A stretch of 64,000 nucleotides of DNA from the NCBI RefSeq assembly GCF_001767395.1, contig NZ_CP017014.1, forward strand, positions 1,798,001 through 1,862,000, in the 5' to 3' direction. The notes below the pieces were generated by a model that searched no databases, had not been told where the DNA came from, and was given only the letters and a program-made list of their open reading frames with translations. This stretch comes from Rhodococcus sp. WMMA185 (GTDB taxonomy: Bacteria > Actinomycetota > Actinomycetes > Mycobacteriales > Mycobacteriaceae). Of the stretch, positions 34,006-48,200 are shown one piece after another. Position numbers and translations under genes: made by a program. Positions within the stretch are counted from its first letter, which is position 1. Every line of letters starts with the position of its first letter.

Positions 34006-35094
34006 TCAGCTGAACGCGCTGCCCGCCCCCGAACCGCTACCGGTCAACGACCCGAAGTCGAAGCACAGCGACCCGAGACACTCCTCGACCGCAATCACCG
34101 AGACCGTGTTCTCGTTCTGCTCGGTGACGTACACGCGGGACCCGTCCGGGGCAACCGCCACATCGATCGGAGTCTGCCCAACCGGAACTGTCTGGACCAC
34201 AGTGTTACCGGCCGTCTCGATCACCGAGACCGTGCCGTCACTAAAGTTGGCGACGTAGACACGAGACCCGTCGGGCGTGACCGCCACCCCGAACGGGGTG
34301 GCCCCGACCGCGAAGCCGTCGACCACGGTGTTTCCGGCCGTCTCGATGACCGAGACCGTGCCGTCCATCTGGTTGGTGACGTAGACCAACGCACCGTCCG
34401 GGGTGACCGCCACCCCAGTTGGGCCGTTCCCAACCGCGACTGTGGTGATCTCGGCGTTCAAGGCTGTGTCGATCACCGACACGTTGTTGTCAGTGAAGTT
34501 GGCGACGTAGGCGAACGCCCCGTCCGGGGTCACCGCCACCCCTCGTGGGAAGACTCCCACCGGAACTTCGGTGATCTCGAGGTTGGTGGCGGTGTTGATC
34601 ACCGACACCGTGTCGCCGAGAGCGTTGGTCACGTAGGCGCGGGTTCCGTCTGGGCTGATCGCCACCCTGATCGGGCCGTCTCCTGGAGTGAAGGACGTGG
34701 ACACGGTGTTACCGGCGGTCTCGATCACAGAAACCGTATCCTGCCCGAAGTTGGTGACGTAGACGAAGGACCCGTCCGGGGTGACCGCCACGCCCTGAGG
34801 GTTGAGCCCAACTGCGACGGTGGTGATCTCGGCGTTCGTGGCTGTGTCGATCACCGACACATTGTCGTCACTATTGTTGGCGACATAGGCGAACGCCCCG
34901 TCCGGAGTGACCGCCATCCCTTGCGGGGCGGACCCGACCGGGATGGTGTCGATGACGGTGTCCGCCGCTGCGGCCCCCGTCCCGAGACCGGCCATACCGA
35001 GTGCCATCGCCGCACTCGCCGTCAACGCGAGGGCCAGACGCCGGGAACGCGCACGAATCGTGAAGTACCTGCGGAAACTACTGTGGTGATTCAC
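34006..35094 (-). CDS. Secreted seven-bladed YVTN beta-propeller protein E
   Basis: 362 residues from GTG 35094 (AGGAGAG 4-6 nt upstream). The signal peptide MNHHSSFRRYFTIRARSRRL...GAAAADT is followed by seven 42-residue blades alternating two subtypes: one with SVIDTATNAEITTVAVG, the other with SVIETAGNTVV. The alternation points to duplication of two-blade units. The tail CLGSLCFDFGSLTGSGSGAG-SAFS matches D. It lies 195 bases downstream of the giant NRPS stop on the same strand but has its own promoter element. Confidence 0.88.
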   Translation of the reverse strand: MNHHSSFRRYFTIRARSRRLALALTASAAMALGMAGLGTGAAAADTVIDTIPVGSAPQGMAVTPDGAFAYVANNSDDNVSVIDTATNAEITTVAVGLNPQGVAVTPDGSFVYVTNFGQDTVSVIETAGNTVSTSFTPGDGPIRVAISPDGTRAYVTNALGDTVSVINTATNLEITEVPVGVFPRGVAVTPDGAFAYVANFTDNNVSVIDTALNAEITTVAVGNGPTGVAVTPDGALVYVTNQMDGTVSVIETAGNTVVDGFAVGATPFGVAVTPDGSRVYVANFSDGTVSVIETAGNTVVQTVPVGQTPIDVAVAPDGSRVYVTEQNENTVSVIAVEECLGSLCFDFGSLTGSGSGAGSAFS

Positions 35095-35178
35095 ATTTCT
35101 CTCCTGACTGAGCAGAACAAAACGGATCAACCTTGCAGTGGAGCGCCCGGCCTTCGGATTCGACGACCAGCCCAGGGC

Positions 35179-35187
35179 AGGCTAACA
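35179..35187 (-). promoter_or_regulatory. Extended -10 promoter element of YVTN gene E
   Basis: The minus strand reads TGTTAGCCT, 85 bases before the GTG at 35094, in the short gap after the NRPS stop. It indicates that the array is transcribed separately from the NRPS. Confidence 0.45.
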
Positions 35188-35289
35188 GCCAGCAACTGAT
35201 TCCGGTCCACGACGCGCCGCAAATGCCCACATGGCCGCTAGACCACGACCGGAGTACCCCGGCGCTAGCCCGCCGCGGCGGCAAATCCG

Positions 35290-38200
35290 TCAGGTACGAG
35301 CCGAAAGTGCGCGAGCAAGCGCCGGTCCGATGATCGCCAGAGCCTGCGGTTCGATCATGTCGTTGTGTTCGCAGTCCACGGGCTGCACATCGATCCGGCC
35401 GGTCACGAGCGACCGCCACTCGTCCGCCGAGTGCATTCGTGCAGCGCCGGCCCCTTTACCCAGAGCAGGGAAGATGAGCAGGTCACCGTCGTAGACCTGC
35501 GGGACGTACTGGCGCCCTAGTCGCCCGGAGTTCTCGTACCCTGCGGCGATCCGCTCGAGGTGTTGCCCTTGCACGCCGGTCTCGGTCCCGAACGACTCGT
35601 CGATCAACCGCGCCGCACGTTCGTAGGTCGTCTCACCGTCCACGTCGACCTCGAGCCCCAGGCCCCGCAGAAGATCTCGGATATCGAGTTCGCGGGGCAT
35701 CGGGTCATGAGCGTTGCTCGGATAGCTGTCCATGATCGCCAGCGTGGCAACTTCTTCGCCCGACCTCTGCAGGTCGATAGCCATGGCATGGGCGAGAATC
35801 CCGCCAAGCGACCACCCGAGCAGGTCATATGGCCCCTCCGGCTGGATCGCCCTGATCTCCTGGACGTAGCGGTGCGCGAGTTGTTCCACCGACCGGTAGT
35901 CGCCGTCGTCACTGATCGTAGGTAGCTGCAGTCCGTACACGGGCCGATCCGGTGGCAGATGTTGCACCAGCCCCGTGTAACCCCAGGACAGGCCGATCGC
36001 CGGGTGCACGCAGAACAACGGTCTGCTGGATCCGTACGCACGCAGCGGAATCACCACGGCGAGCGCGTCTTCGATCCCGGTTCCTCGAGTCGGACTCTCG
36101 AGGCGTCGGGCGATCCCCGCCGGGGCGGGATCGAGGAACATCCATTGCAGCGGAACCTTCCGGCCCAGTCTGGCGTGTAGCTCGCCGACAATCCTGGTGG
36201 CGAGCAGGGAGTTTCCACCGAGGTCGAAGAAGCTGTCGTCGGTTCCTACCCGGTCTACCCCGAGAACATCCGCAAAGACATCCACCACCGTGCGCTCGGT
36301 TTCTGTGTTCGGTGCTCGGTACGCGGCTCCGGTGGAGCCGAACTCCGGTGCGGGCAGCGCCTTCCGGTCGAGTTTGCCCACCGGAGTCATCGGAATTTCG
36401 TCGAGCACGACGACCGCGGAGGGCACCATGTGTGCGGGCAGGCGCTCGGCGGCATACCGACGCAGTTCCGCCGGCTCCACATCGCGACCGCCCCGAGCGC
36501 GCACATACGAGGCAAGCACAGTCGATCCCGACGGTCCGGTGTGCCCGATGGTGGCCGCGAATGCGATTGCCGGATGCGCGGCGAGCGCAGCATCTATCTC
36601 CCCGAGTTCGATGCGGAAGCCACGAACCTTGACCTGGAAGTCGATACGGCCCAGGTATTGGAGCGTGAAGTCGCGCCGCCAGCGCACGACGTCTCCGCTC
36701 CGATACATCCGGTCACCCGGCTTGCCGAAGGGGCAGGGCACGAATCGTTCCGCGGTGAGCGCGGTGGGATTGTGATAGCCACGCGCCACACCGGGCCCCG
36801 AAATGTACAACTCACCCGGAACGCCGACGGGAACGGGCTGAAGCCGATCGTCGAGAACCAGGAAGGCGAATCCCACTGCGGGCGCACCGATATTCGGGTC
36901 TTCCCCGGGGCGCATGGGAGCGCTGACACTCGCCTGGACGGTGGTCTCGGTGGGACCGTATCCGCTGTGTAGGCTGCGGCCGGGCGCCCACTGCGCCACC
37001 ACCTCCGGTGGGCATGCTTCGCCCACAAGATCCAGGACTCGAAGCGAGTCGAGGCCACTGTTGTCGAGGGCTGCCAGCGCGGTCGGCGTGATGGTCGCAT
37101 GCGTGACCTGTTCGTGGCGGAACAGATCCGCCAGCTCGCTGCCACCAATAATGGTGGGCGGCACGATCACGATCCGCGCCGAGGCGCTGAACGCCATCGT
37201 CAGCTCGAACACCGAGGCGTCGAAACTCGGGGAAGCAAAGTGAGACACCCGGGAATCGTGAGTGACCTGGAATCTCTCGCGCGTTTCCGCGGTGAAGTTG
37301 GCCATGCCCTGGTGGGTGACGGTGACCCCCTTCGGTTTTCCGGTCGACCCCGACGTGTAGATGAGGTAGGCCGGGTGAGCTAGACGCAACGGGCTTGTCC
37401 GATCGGTATCGGTGACCGGTTCGGGTGACACCTCGGCCACCTGCTCGGCGAAGTCGGCGTCGTCGAGCACCAGCCACCGAACCACGTCGGGCAAGTTGTT
37501 CCGGCTGCCACGGACGGTGAGTCCCATCGAGGCTTGGCAGTCGGTGAGCATGTAGTTGATCCGCTCGCGCGGGTATTTGGGATCGACGGGCACGAAGGCC
37601 GCGCCGGCCTTGGTGACCGACCAGATCGACACCACCGACTCGATCGAGCGCGGTATCCCGAGTGCCACGAAGCTCTCCGGTCCCACTCCGTGGCTGCGGA
37701 GAACCCTCGCCAGCCGGTTGGACCACGCGTCGAGTTCGCGATAGCTGACCTGGCGGCCCTCGCTGGACAGGGCCACCGAGTCCGGGGAGAACGCCACGGC
37801 GTCAGCCAGCAAATCGGGCCAGAGCTTTGCCGGTACATCAGGTTTTCCGCGGGCGGGAACCACGGCCCGCGTCTCCACCTCGTTCAGCAGGGGAAGCTCG
37901 CCGAGAGTCCGGTCGGGATTCTCGGCGACCGCATCGAGTATCTGCACGAATCGGTGGGCGAATCCACGGACGGTCTCGGCGTCGAAGAGGTCCGTGGCGA
38001 AGTCGATCGCGCCACTCATCCCGGCGGGAACACCGTCGGCGTCGAACTCCTCCGCCAAGAGGAATTCGAGATCCATCTTGACCACGCCGAGTTCGGGGTC
38101 GACTCCGTGAACCTCGAGTCCCGGCAGCATCAGGACGGGGCGCTCGTTGTTCTGAAATTCCAGCGAGACCTGGACGATGGGCGCGTATGCGGTCGACCGT

Positions 38201-39230
38201 GTCGGCGCGACGGCGTCCACCACGCGTTCGAAGGGGACGTCGGCGTGTGTGAAGGCGCCGAGGTCCACTTCGCGACAGTGCGCAGCCAAGGCGGCGAACG
38301 ACGCTTTCGCATCCACCCGCGTGCGTAAGGCGAGCGTGCCCACGAACATGCCCACCAGATCGTCGAGCGCGGGTTCTCCCCGGCCGGCAATGGGTGTTCC
38401 GATCACGACGTCGTCGGTGCCACCGAGCCTGGCCAGCAGGGCCGCGAGCGCGGCGTGGACGGTCATGAATTCGGTGGAGCGCAGACTTCGTGACAGCAAC
38501 CGGATGCGCCGGTGTAGGTCACTGTCGATGGAGAAGTGGATCCGAGCCCCGCGGAAGGACTGTTGGGAGGGGCGATCCCGGTCGCTCGGCAGTTCCAGGA
38601 GATCGGGAACACCCGCCAGAGTGGTCTTCCAATAGTCCAGTTGGCCCGCCATCTGCGATTCGGGGTCCTGCTCGGACCCCAGCAACTCGCGTTGCCACAA
38701 GGTGTAGTCGGCGTATTGCACCGGAAGGGGCGCCCACCCGGGCGAGGCGCCTGCGGCCCGGGCGCCGTACGCCGTCATCATGTCCCGCACGAGTGGAGCC
38801 ATCGAGAACCCGTCCGCCGCGATGTGGTGCACGACGACGCCGAGCACGTGCTCGGTTGCGGAGAGTGCGAACAACCCGGCCCTCATCGGGGGACTGGAAG
38901 TGACGTCGAAGCCTGGCGAGACCAGTTGGGCCAGCTTCTCCCGCAGGCTGTGTTCGTCGGCGACCGGGACGGGGACCAGGGATGTGGCCGCACTGTCTGC
39001 GGGAACGATCTGTTGCACCGGATCGGAATCACGCACGGGGAACATCGTTCGCAGCGACTCGTGCCGGGTGACGACGTCGGTGACCGCCGAGTTCAGGGCT
39101 GGCACATCGAGTTCACCGCACAGCCGCAACACGATGGGAATGTTGTAGGCGGCAGAGGCGGTGTCGAGCTGGTTGATAAACCACATGCGCTGCTGAGCGA
39201 ACGACAGCGGAATGTCCTCGGGACGCGCAC
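35290..39230 (-). other. Giant NRPS module 7: C-A-T and thioesterase
   Basis: C has HHIAADG near 38805-38830. A7 pocket D-A-F-T-D-V-G-V-Q-K is unusual; an Asp at position 299 could favour a basic or polar side chain, but no code is known to me. T has LGGNSL near 36200-36230. The type I TE (from about 36060) has the nucleophile motif GWSLGG at 35803-35820 and a late His in DCEHNDM; it releases the chain by hydrolysis or cyclisation. Confidence 0.8.
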
Positions 39231-42200
39231 TCGCTGCCAGCACCGGACGTACGGACGCCCCCGCACCGGCGTGTCCGATTCGTGCCGCCAATGCGGAGAC
39301 CGTCGGCGACTCGAACAGATCACGCACCCCGCTCTCGGTGCCGAGTAATGCCCTCAACCGCGCCATGACTCGTGTGGCGCTCAGGGAATTGCCGCCGATG
39401 TCGAAGAACGCGGCATCGGCACCGACCTGCTCGAAACCGAGCACCTCCGCGAAAACATCGGCCACCGTTTCCTCGATGGGGCCGACCGGCTGCCGGGATC
39501 GGCCGACTCCCGAGTAGTCGGGCTCCGGCAGTGCCGCACGATCCAATTTGCCCACCGCGGTCAGTGGAATGGTCTCGAGCACCATGATCGAATCGGGCAC
39601 CATGTGCGACGGCACGCGTTCGGCCAGACGATCGGTGAGTGCGGCGGCGTCGAGGGCGCTGCCCGCCGCCGGGACGGCGTAGGACACCAGCAGGGTGTCC
39701 CCCGTCGGTCCGCGGTGCGTGACGGTCACCGCGAACCGGACGTCCGGCTCCGCCATGAGGGCCGCGTCGATCTCGCCGAGTTCGATGCGGAACCCGCGAA
39801 CCTTGACCTGGAAGTCGCTGCGGCCCACGAATTCGACAGTGCGGTTTTCCGTCCACCGCACGATGTCACCCGTGCGGTACATCCTCTCGCCGGGACGGGA
39901 AGGGTCGGCCACGAATCGCTCCGCGGTCAGTGCAGGCCGTCGGTGATATCCGCGGGCCAGCCCGGGGCCGCCGAGATACAACTCCCCCGGGGCTCCCACG
40001 GGGACCGGTTGCAGCCGGCTGTCGAGCACCAATGCCGTGACGCCGCGGATGGGTCCGCCGATGGTAATCGGCTCTCCGGGAACCATCGGATCGCTAATGT
40101 TGGACATGATCGTGGTCTCGGTCGGCCCGTAGGCGTTGTAGAGGCGACGCCCCGGCGCCCAGCGACCGACGAGTTCGGGCGGACACGCCTCGCCGCCGAA
40201 CACCAGGTCGGTCAGATGTTCGAGCCCGGCGGGATCGAGGGACGCCAGCGCCGCGGTGGTGATGAACGCGTGGGTGACCTGCTGCTCGGCTAGGAGCCGC
40301 GCCAGTTCCTCGCCGCCGAATACCGTCGTCGGTGCGATCACCATCGTCGCGCCTGCGCCGAACGCCTGCAGATACTCGAAGACCGATCCGTCGAAACTTG
40401 GCGTGGAAAAGTGCAGGGTGCGGGACGGTGGTGTCGCGCGGAGTCTTTCGAGCTGATCGAGGGCGAAGTTGTCCAGTCCGCGATGGGTGACCACCACGCC
40501 TTTAGGCCTTCCCGTGGACCCGGACGTGTAGACGACATAGGCGGCGGTGTCCAGTGTGATCGCACCGATGCGCTCCGCATCGGTCACTGCCGCAGCAGAC
40601 CGCCCGCCGCACTCGGACGCGAATTCCGGTTCGTCCAGGGCCAGCCAGCCCGTGTTCCCCGGAAGTCGGCGTCGGTGCTCGGTCGTGGTCACCCCGAGTG
40701 TGATTCCGGAGTCGGCAAGCATGTGGGTGATGCGTTCGTCGGGGTAGTTCGGGTCGATTGGAACGAATGCCGCCCCGGTCTTCGCCACCGCCCACACCGA
40801 CAGCATCGAATCCACCGACCGCGGTATCCCGATGGCCACGAACGTCTCCGGGCCCGCACCTCGCGCAATCAGTGCGCGGGCGAGGCGATTCGACCGCTCG
40901 TCGAGATCGCCGTAGCTCACCTCGCCGACCTCGTGGATCGGTGTGACGTACGACAGCGCGATCGAGTCCGGGTCGAGCGCGGCGGCCTCCTCCAGAATCT
41001 GCGGCAGGGTACGGATCGACCCTCCCGGGCGTCCCCGGACCGGTACCGAATCGGCGCGTTCACGGTCGGTCAGCAGCGACAGTGCCGCCAACGGGCGGTC
41101 GGGGGTGGTGCAGGCGTCGAGTACCCGCAGCACGCGGCCCGCGATGTCTTCGACTACGTCGACCTCGAAAATGTCTGGGAGATACTCGAACTTCAGGTGC
41201 AGGCGATCGTCGGCGGACGCCACCAGACTGAGGGGATAGTGGGCGGCATCTCGCGCCTGTACTCCGGCAACGCGCATTCCGGCGATGTCGGTGTCGCTTG
41301 ATAGTCCCGCGCGGTCGACCGGGTACGACTCGAACACGGTCAACGTGTCGAATCCGACCTCCGGTCCCACCGCATGCTGAATCTCGGCGAGGCCGAGGTA
41401 GTGGTGATCGAGCAACGCCGCCTGCTCAGCCTGGACACGTTCCAGCAGAGCGCCCATGGTTTCCTTGGGACGCAACGTGATTCGGACGGGCAGTGTGTTG
41501 ATGAACAGGCCGATCATCGTCTCGATTCCGGCCAGTTCGGGGGGCCGCCCCGAGACCGTGGCACCGAACAGCACGTCGTCGCTCCCGGTCAGCGTACCGA
41601 GCACGATCGCCCAGGAAACCTGCACGAGAGTGTTGAGGGTCAGTCCTCGCGCGCGGGCGAACTCGCGCAAACTGGTGCTGCGATCCTCGTCCAGATCGAA
41701 TATCCACTCCTGTGCCATGGTGGACAACTCCCGGCCCCGAACACCCGGGACGAGTAGCGTCGGTCCTTCCACTCCGGCGAGCGCCTGGGCCCATACTTCT
41801 CTGGAGGCCTGAAGATCTCGGTGTGTGCGCCACGCGAGATAGTCGCGGTACCCGCGAACGTGTGGCAGCGAAGACGGGTCCGCGTCGGCGGCGTACAGCG
41901 CCAGCAGCTCTCGGAACAGCAGCGGCATCGACCAGCCATCGAGGAGGATGTGATGGTTGGTCGATACCAGCCGACATCCGTTCTCCGCGGTCGTAATCAG
42001 CATGAAGCGGATCAGCGGGGCGCATGTCATGTCGAATGGGCGAACGCGGTCCTCGGCCAGCAGTCGCTCGACCTCGGATACGGCGGCACTCTGGTCGAGA
42101 GCCGTCAGGTCGACCTCACGCCAAGGGGCCTCGACCTGCTGCCGCACCACCTGCACCGCGTTGCCGTCGGCGTCGTGCAGGAAGGCGGTGCGCAGGTTGG

Positions 42201-45200
42201 CGTGTCGGTGCAGCAGGGCGTCGACGGCCCCGTGCAGCCGGTGCGCATCCACTGCCCCGACGAGATCGAGTGTCACCTGCACCAGGTAGGCATCCAGTGA
42301 TTCGTCGGCGAGTTCGTGGTGGAAGAGCATTCCGGCCTGCAGAGGCGACAAGGGCCACACATCCGTCAGGTCCGAACACCTGCTCTCGAGCGAGGTGACC
42401 GCATCCTGGCGAAGATCGACCAGATCGAAATCGGACGGAGTGAATCCGCCACCGCCCGAGTGCACGTGCGCAGCGAGACCGCCGAGGGCCCGTACCCAGA
42501 GTCGAGCGAGTTCGTCGACCTCCTCGCCGGTCACGATTGCCGGAGGGTAAGTCCAGGTGGAGGCCAGCACGGGCCCCTCGTCCGAGTCGACCACCATCGC
42601 ATTGACGTCGACGACGGCAGTGACGGGCATCCCGGCCTTCAATGCTCCGCGCAGTCCGGATTCGTCCACCGGCATCCATCCGTCACGCGGCCCCGCGCCG
42701 ATCGAACCCAGCCTGCCTAGATAGTTGAAGCTGATCTGAGGTGAACGAAGCGATGAAAGATCCTGCGCCGTCTCCCTGTTCAGGTATCGGAGGAGACCGA
42801 ACCCGATGCCGTGATCGGGAACGGCGAGTAGTTGTTCCTTGACGGTTTTGATCGCGACCCCCGCCGACGGGCCGCCCGCGAACGCATCGTCGAGGTCCAC
42901 GCCTCTCAGATCGAGTCGCATCGGGAAGATCGAGGTGAACCATCCGACCGTGCGGGTGAGGTCCGCCCCTTGCACCACCTGTTCTTCACGCCCGTGCCCC
43001 TCGAGATTCACCAGCGCCTCCCCGAGGTCGATCCCCCGGCTTCGTCGCCACTGGATCAGCGCCATGGCCAGTGCCGTCAGCAACGCATCCCCCACGCTGC
43101 CGTGGAAGGCGCTCGGCACATGCGTCAAGAGCGTCTCGGTCGACGCGGCAGGAAGCCGTATCTCGATGTCGTCCGTCGAGGCCGCGGTGTCCGACCCGTC
43201 GAGGGAACGCGACCCCAGCATCGGATCGCGGGCCTCGAGCATCCCTCGCCAGAGTTGCATCTCGGCGGTGGCACGGGTTTCGCTCGCGGCGTCGATGAGC
43301 GCATGGGCCCACCGGCGCATCGACGTCCGCGGCGGCTCCAGTGCCGGCTCCGAGCCGGACTGCAGTTGCGCGCACGCCAGAGCGAGGTCGGGCATCAGGA
43401 TCTGCCAGGAAACACCGTCGATCGCCAGGTGGTGGATCGCAACCAGCAACCGGCTGTCCGGACGGTGGTCGGCATCGAGCCACACCACCTGCATCATCAC
43501 GCCCGATTCCGGGTCGAGCCGATCGATCGCCGCGTCGAGTTCGGTCGCGGCGAGGTCGGGGAACTCGGAACCCGCGGCATCCGCACCGACCCGGTGGAAC
43601 ACCGTTGTCGCGCGCACCGCCCCCGCCGCCTGCACCTCCATCGACCAACCCTCGTCGGTGTGGGCGGTGCGGTACAACCGCGCCCGAAGAAGGTCGTGTC
43701 GGTCGAGCACCGCCTGCAGAGCTCGAATCAGGGTGTCCTCGTCCAACGCCCCGGGGAGCGTGAACACCGCCGACTGCGAGTAGCGGCGGAAGTCCCCACC
43801 CCGGTCGAGCATCCAGCGCACGATCGGTGTCAGGGGAACCTCGCCGACCCCGCCCCCGGGCAACTCGTCGAGAACAACCGCCTCGTCTCCCGTCCGCGCC
43901 ACCTCGGCGAGCCTCGCAACCGTCTTCCGCTCGAACACATCTCGCGGCGAGATCAGCACACCTGCAGCTTTCGCGCGGGTGACCAGTTGAATGGACATGA
44001 TCGAATCTCCACCGACGGTGAAGAACGAGTCGTCGATACCCACGGAGTCCAGACCCAGGACCTCGGCGAACAGGTCGGCGAGGATGCGTTCGGTCTCGGT
44101 GACCGGACGACGGTCCGTACCCACCCGCTGCGCGAAGTCCGGCGCGGGCAGGGCGTTCCGGTCGAGTTTGCCGTTCACCGTCAACGGCAGCTCGTCGAGG
44201 ACCAGAACCGCTGCGGGCGCCATGTACGAGGCCAACCGCTCCTCGGCGGCGTCGATGATCACCTCGGGGTCGAGCGCGGCGCCGGCCTCGGCAACCACAT
44301 ACCCGATCAGTCGATCCCGATGCACCGCGGCCGCCGACTGCGCCACCCCCTCGCAGGCGAGCAGCGCCGATTCCACCTCACCGAGTTCGATCCGGTAGCC
44401 CCTCACCTGCACCTGAAGGTCGTTACGGCCGACATACTCCAACTGTCCTGCGCTGTTCCACCTGCCCAGGTCACCGGACCGGTACATCCTGGACCCGGGG
44501 ACGAGAGGGTCGGCCACGAATCGAGTGGAGGTCAGGGCAGGGCGGCCGAGGTACCCGCGCGAGACCTGAGCACCGGAAACGTACATTTCCCCGACCACGC
44601 CGGGCGGTACCAGATGCAGTCGTCGGTCCAGCACGTAGACGCCCAGTCCGGGAAGTCCCCGGCCGATCATCGAGGCGGACTCCGCGTCGACGAGTTCCCG
44701 CGAGATCGGCAGATGGGTGACATGCACGGTCGTCTCCGTGATGCCGTACATGTTCACCAGCGCGGGCGCCGCGTCACCCCGGTGCGCGAACCAACGCGCC
44801 AACTGACCGAAATCGAGGGCCTCCCCACCGAAAATCACGTACCGCAGGGGCAGGGCGGGACTGCCGGCGAGACGATCCGCCTCCGCCAACTGGTAGAAGG
44901 CCGACGGGGTCTGATTGGCAACCGTGACGTGTTCGGCCCGCAAGAGTTCGAGAAACTTCTCTGGTGTGCGAGCGGTGAAGTAGTCCACCAGGACCAGTCG
45001 CCCACCGTGCGCGAGCGCGCCCCACATCTCCCACACCGAGAAGTCGAATGCGGCGGAATGGAACATGGTCCACACGTCCGCCGGACCGAACCCGAACATC
45101 GTCTGCGCGTTCGCCAGCAATGTGACCACGTTGCGGTGCGAGACCTGCACCCCTTTCGGTCGTCCGGTGGAACCCGAGGTGTAGATCACGTACGCCACCG

Positions 45201-48200
45201 AGTCCGGGCGCAGCGGATTCCGGCGATCCGCGTCGGTTACCAGAAGGGAAGAAAGCGGCCGCAGCGCATCGAGGGTCTCGGGGTCGTCCATCACTACCGC
45301 CGGAATGCCGGGGGCCCGGACAGTCTCGGCGTCCGCATTGGTGGTGAGCATGCACATCGGCCGTGCATCGCTCATCACGAAGCCCAACCGCTCCTGCGGA
45401 GAGGTCACGTCCAGCGGCACGTAGCCGGCACCAGACTTCACCACGGCCAGCAGTGCCACCACCAAGTCGATCGACGGCGTGATACCCACGGCCACCAGTA
45501 CTTCCGGGCCTACCCCCCGAGTCAGAAGAAGTCTCGCGAGCCGGTTGGCCCGCTCATCGAGCTCGCGGTACGTCATCGAGGAGTCGTCGCAGCGCACCGC
45601 GACTGCATCGGCCTCGCGTGCCGCCGCCCGATCAAACAGGTCTGCAAGCGTCGCGGGGGCGACGGTGGTCCCCACTCGGTACGCGGAGGTTCGCAGGAGT
45701 TCGCGTTCGGGACCGTGCAGGATGTCGATGTCTCCGACGGGCAGCGTCGGGTCTGTCGTCACCGCGTCGACGACGCGCAGGAGTCGCTCCGCGAGACCCT
45801 CCACCGATTCGCGGTCGAACACGTCCGTCGCGTAGCGGAATCCGGCGGTGATGCCGTCCGGCTCCCCGTCTTCGTCGACTCGTTCCGCCAGGCTCAGTTG
45901 CAGATCGAATTTCGCCACATCCAGATCGACGTCGAGGGACCGGGCGGCGAGCCCGGGCAGGTTCAGTCGTGTGCCGGCGGCGTTCTGGAATTCGATCAGC
46001 ACCTGGAACAGGGGTGCGTGCGAGGTGGACCGCTCGGGGGCGAGTTCGTCCACCAGCCGTTCGAAGGGAATATCTGCATGTTCGAACGCCCCGAGGTCCG
46101 CCGCCCGCACGTCGGTGAGCACTTCCGCGAACGAGGATCCCGCAGCCACCGCCGTGCGGAGCACCAGCGTGCCCACGAACATGCCCACCACATCGTCGAG
46201 CGCCGCGTGCCCGCGACCGGCGATAGGTGTGCCGATGACCACGTCCTCTGATCCCGACACCCGCTCGAGCAGTGCTGCCAGTGCCGTGTGCATCACCATG
46301 AAGAGCGTCGAATTGCTCTGGTGTGCAAGGTTGATCAAGGTGCGATGGAGAGCGGGAGTGATGTCGAACGTGACGACGGCTCCGTCGAAGGACCGGTGCG
46401 CGGGCCGAGGCCGGTCCAGGGGCAGGGCAAGCACGTCCGGGATACCCGCCAACGTCTCCGTCCAGTACCGAAGCTGGGTCGACAGAATCGAATCGGGGCG
46501 GTCCTCCGTTCCCAGAATCTCCCGCTGCCAGAGGGTGTAGTCGGCGTACTGCACCGGCAACGGCGCCCAGGCGGGTGCCTGACGTTGGGCGCGCGCGGTG
46601 TAGGCGACCATCAGGTCCCGCGCCAGCGGTCCGACCGAGAATCCGTCGGCGGCGATGTGATGTATGACGACGGCCAGCACGTGGCGCTGGGGCCCGAGTC
46701 TCAACAGCCGCGCCCGGAGTGGAACTTCTTCGGAGACATCGAATCCGACTCCGAAGAACGCGTCGAGGGTGTCTCGTAGATCCCGATCGCCGACCGCGAT
46801 CGGCTCGAGATCCGCGGCGGTGGATGCGGAATCGACGATGACTTGCCTGGGTCCGTCGGCGGAACCGGGGAACACGGTGCGCAGCGTCTCGTGCCGCTCC
46901 ACGACGTCGCCGAGCGCCTCACGGAGCGCCGCAACGTTCAGCGCACCGTCCAGTTGCAGGGCGACCGGGATGTTGTAGGCCGGTGAGGAGGGGTCGAACT
47001 GGTTGATGAACCACATGCGCTGCTGCGCGAGCGACAGCGGGATCCGATCCGGCCGCGGACGGGCGGTGAGCTCCGCGAGGGCGGAGCTTCGGGGTGCGGC
47101 CGAGTCGATTCGGGCCGCCAGGTCGCAGACCACCGGCGCATCGAACAGTGCGGCAACGGTCAGAGTGATGTCGAGCGCGCTGTTGATGCGGCCCACTGCG
47201 CGTGTGGCACTGAGCGAATCGCCGCCGAGGGCGAAGAAACTGTCGTCGGCGCCGACGCGGTCGATTCCGATGACATCGGAGAATGCCGTTGCGATCGCGT
47301 CCTCCGCGGCCGTGGTCGGAGCGCGGTACGTAGTCGTGCGCAGCTGCGGTTCGGGCAGTGCTCTTCGGTTCAGTTTGCCGTTCGCGCTCACCGGGAGTTC
47401 CGGCAACACGACGACCACCGACGGCAGCATGTACGCGGGCAGTGCAGCAGCTGCGGTTTCGAGCACGGACCTCTCGTCGACGGCCGCCGCACCGGCTGGG
47501 ACCACATAGGCCGCCAGGTAGTCACCGGTAGGCCCGTCACCGCGCAGTACCACCACCGCCTGCGCGATGTCCTCACGGCGGGACAACACCGCCTCGATCT
47601 CCCCCAGCTCGATCCGCTGGCCCCGCAGTTTGACCTGAAAATCTGTCCGACCCAGGTATTCGAGCTGCCCCGACGGCAGCCACCGCACCAGATCACCCGT
47701 GCGATACAGCCGCGAACCCGCCGGCGCATTCGCCGATCGAGCCCCGAAGGGATTGGCCACGAACCGCTCCGCACTCAGGTCGCGGCGGCCCTGATACCCG
47801 CGGGCCAACTGCACCCCGCCCAGATACAGCTCCCCCGCCACACCGACCGGCACCGGACGCAACCGAGAATCGAGCACGAACACCTGTGTGTTGAATACCG
47901 GCGCCCCGATCGGCACCGTGACCCGGTCCGGTCCGTCATCTTCCCGTCCGGCCTCGTAGTGGGTGACGTCGACGGCGGCTTCCGTGGGACCGTACAGGTT
48001 GTGCAACTCCGCAGGGCTCATCCGATGCCATCGGGACGCCGTTGCCGGACGCAACGCCTCACCGCTGGTGAACACCCGCCGCAACGACTCACACCGGCCC
48101 GGGTCTGCCTCTGCCAGGTACACCTCGAGCATCGACGGCACGAAATGCACCGTGGTGACCGACTGCTCCCGGATCACCGACTCGAGATAGGCCGGATCCC

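Noticed and set aside
35265-35285. GC-rich self-complementary stretch after the NRPS stop considered as a terminator
   Set aside because: Short, no clear loop, and common by chance at this GC content.
42832-46251. An 1139-codon open frame on the plus strand opposite the giant NRPS
   Set aside because: It is antisense to continuous A, E and C domain sequence. Its product is Arg/His-rich without any family motif, and high GC third positions create such frames.
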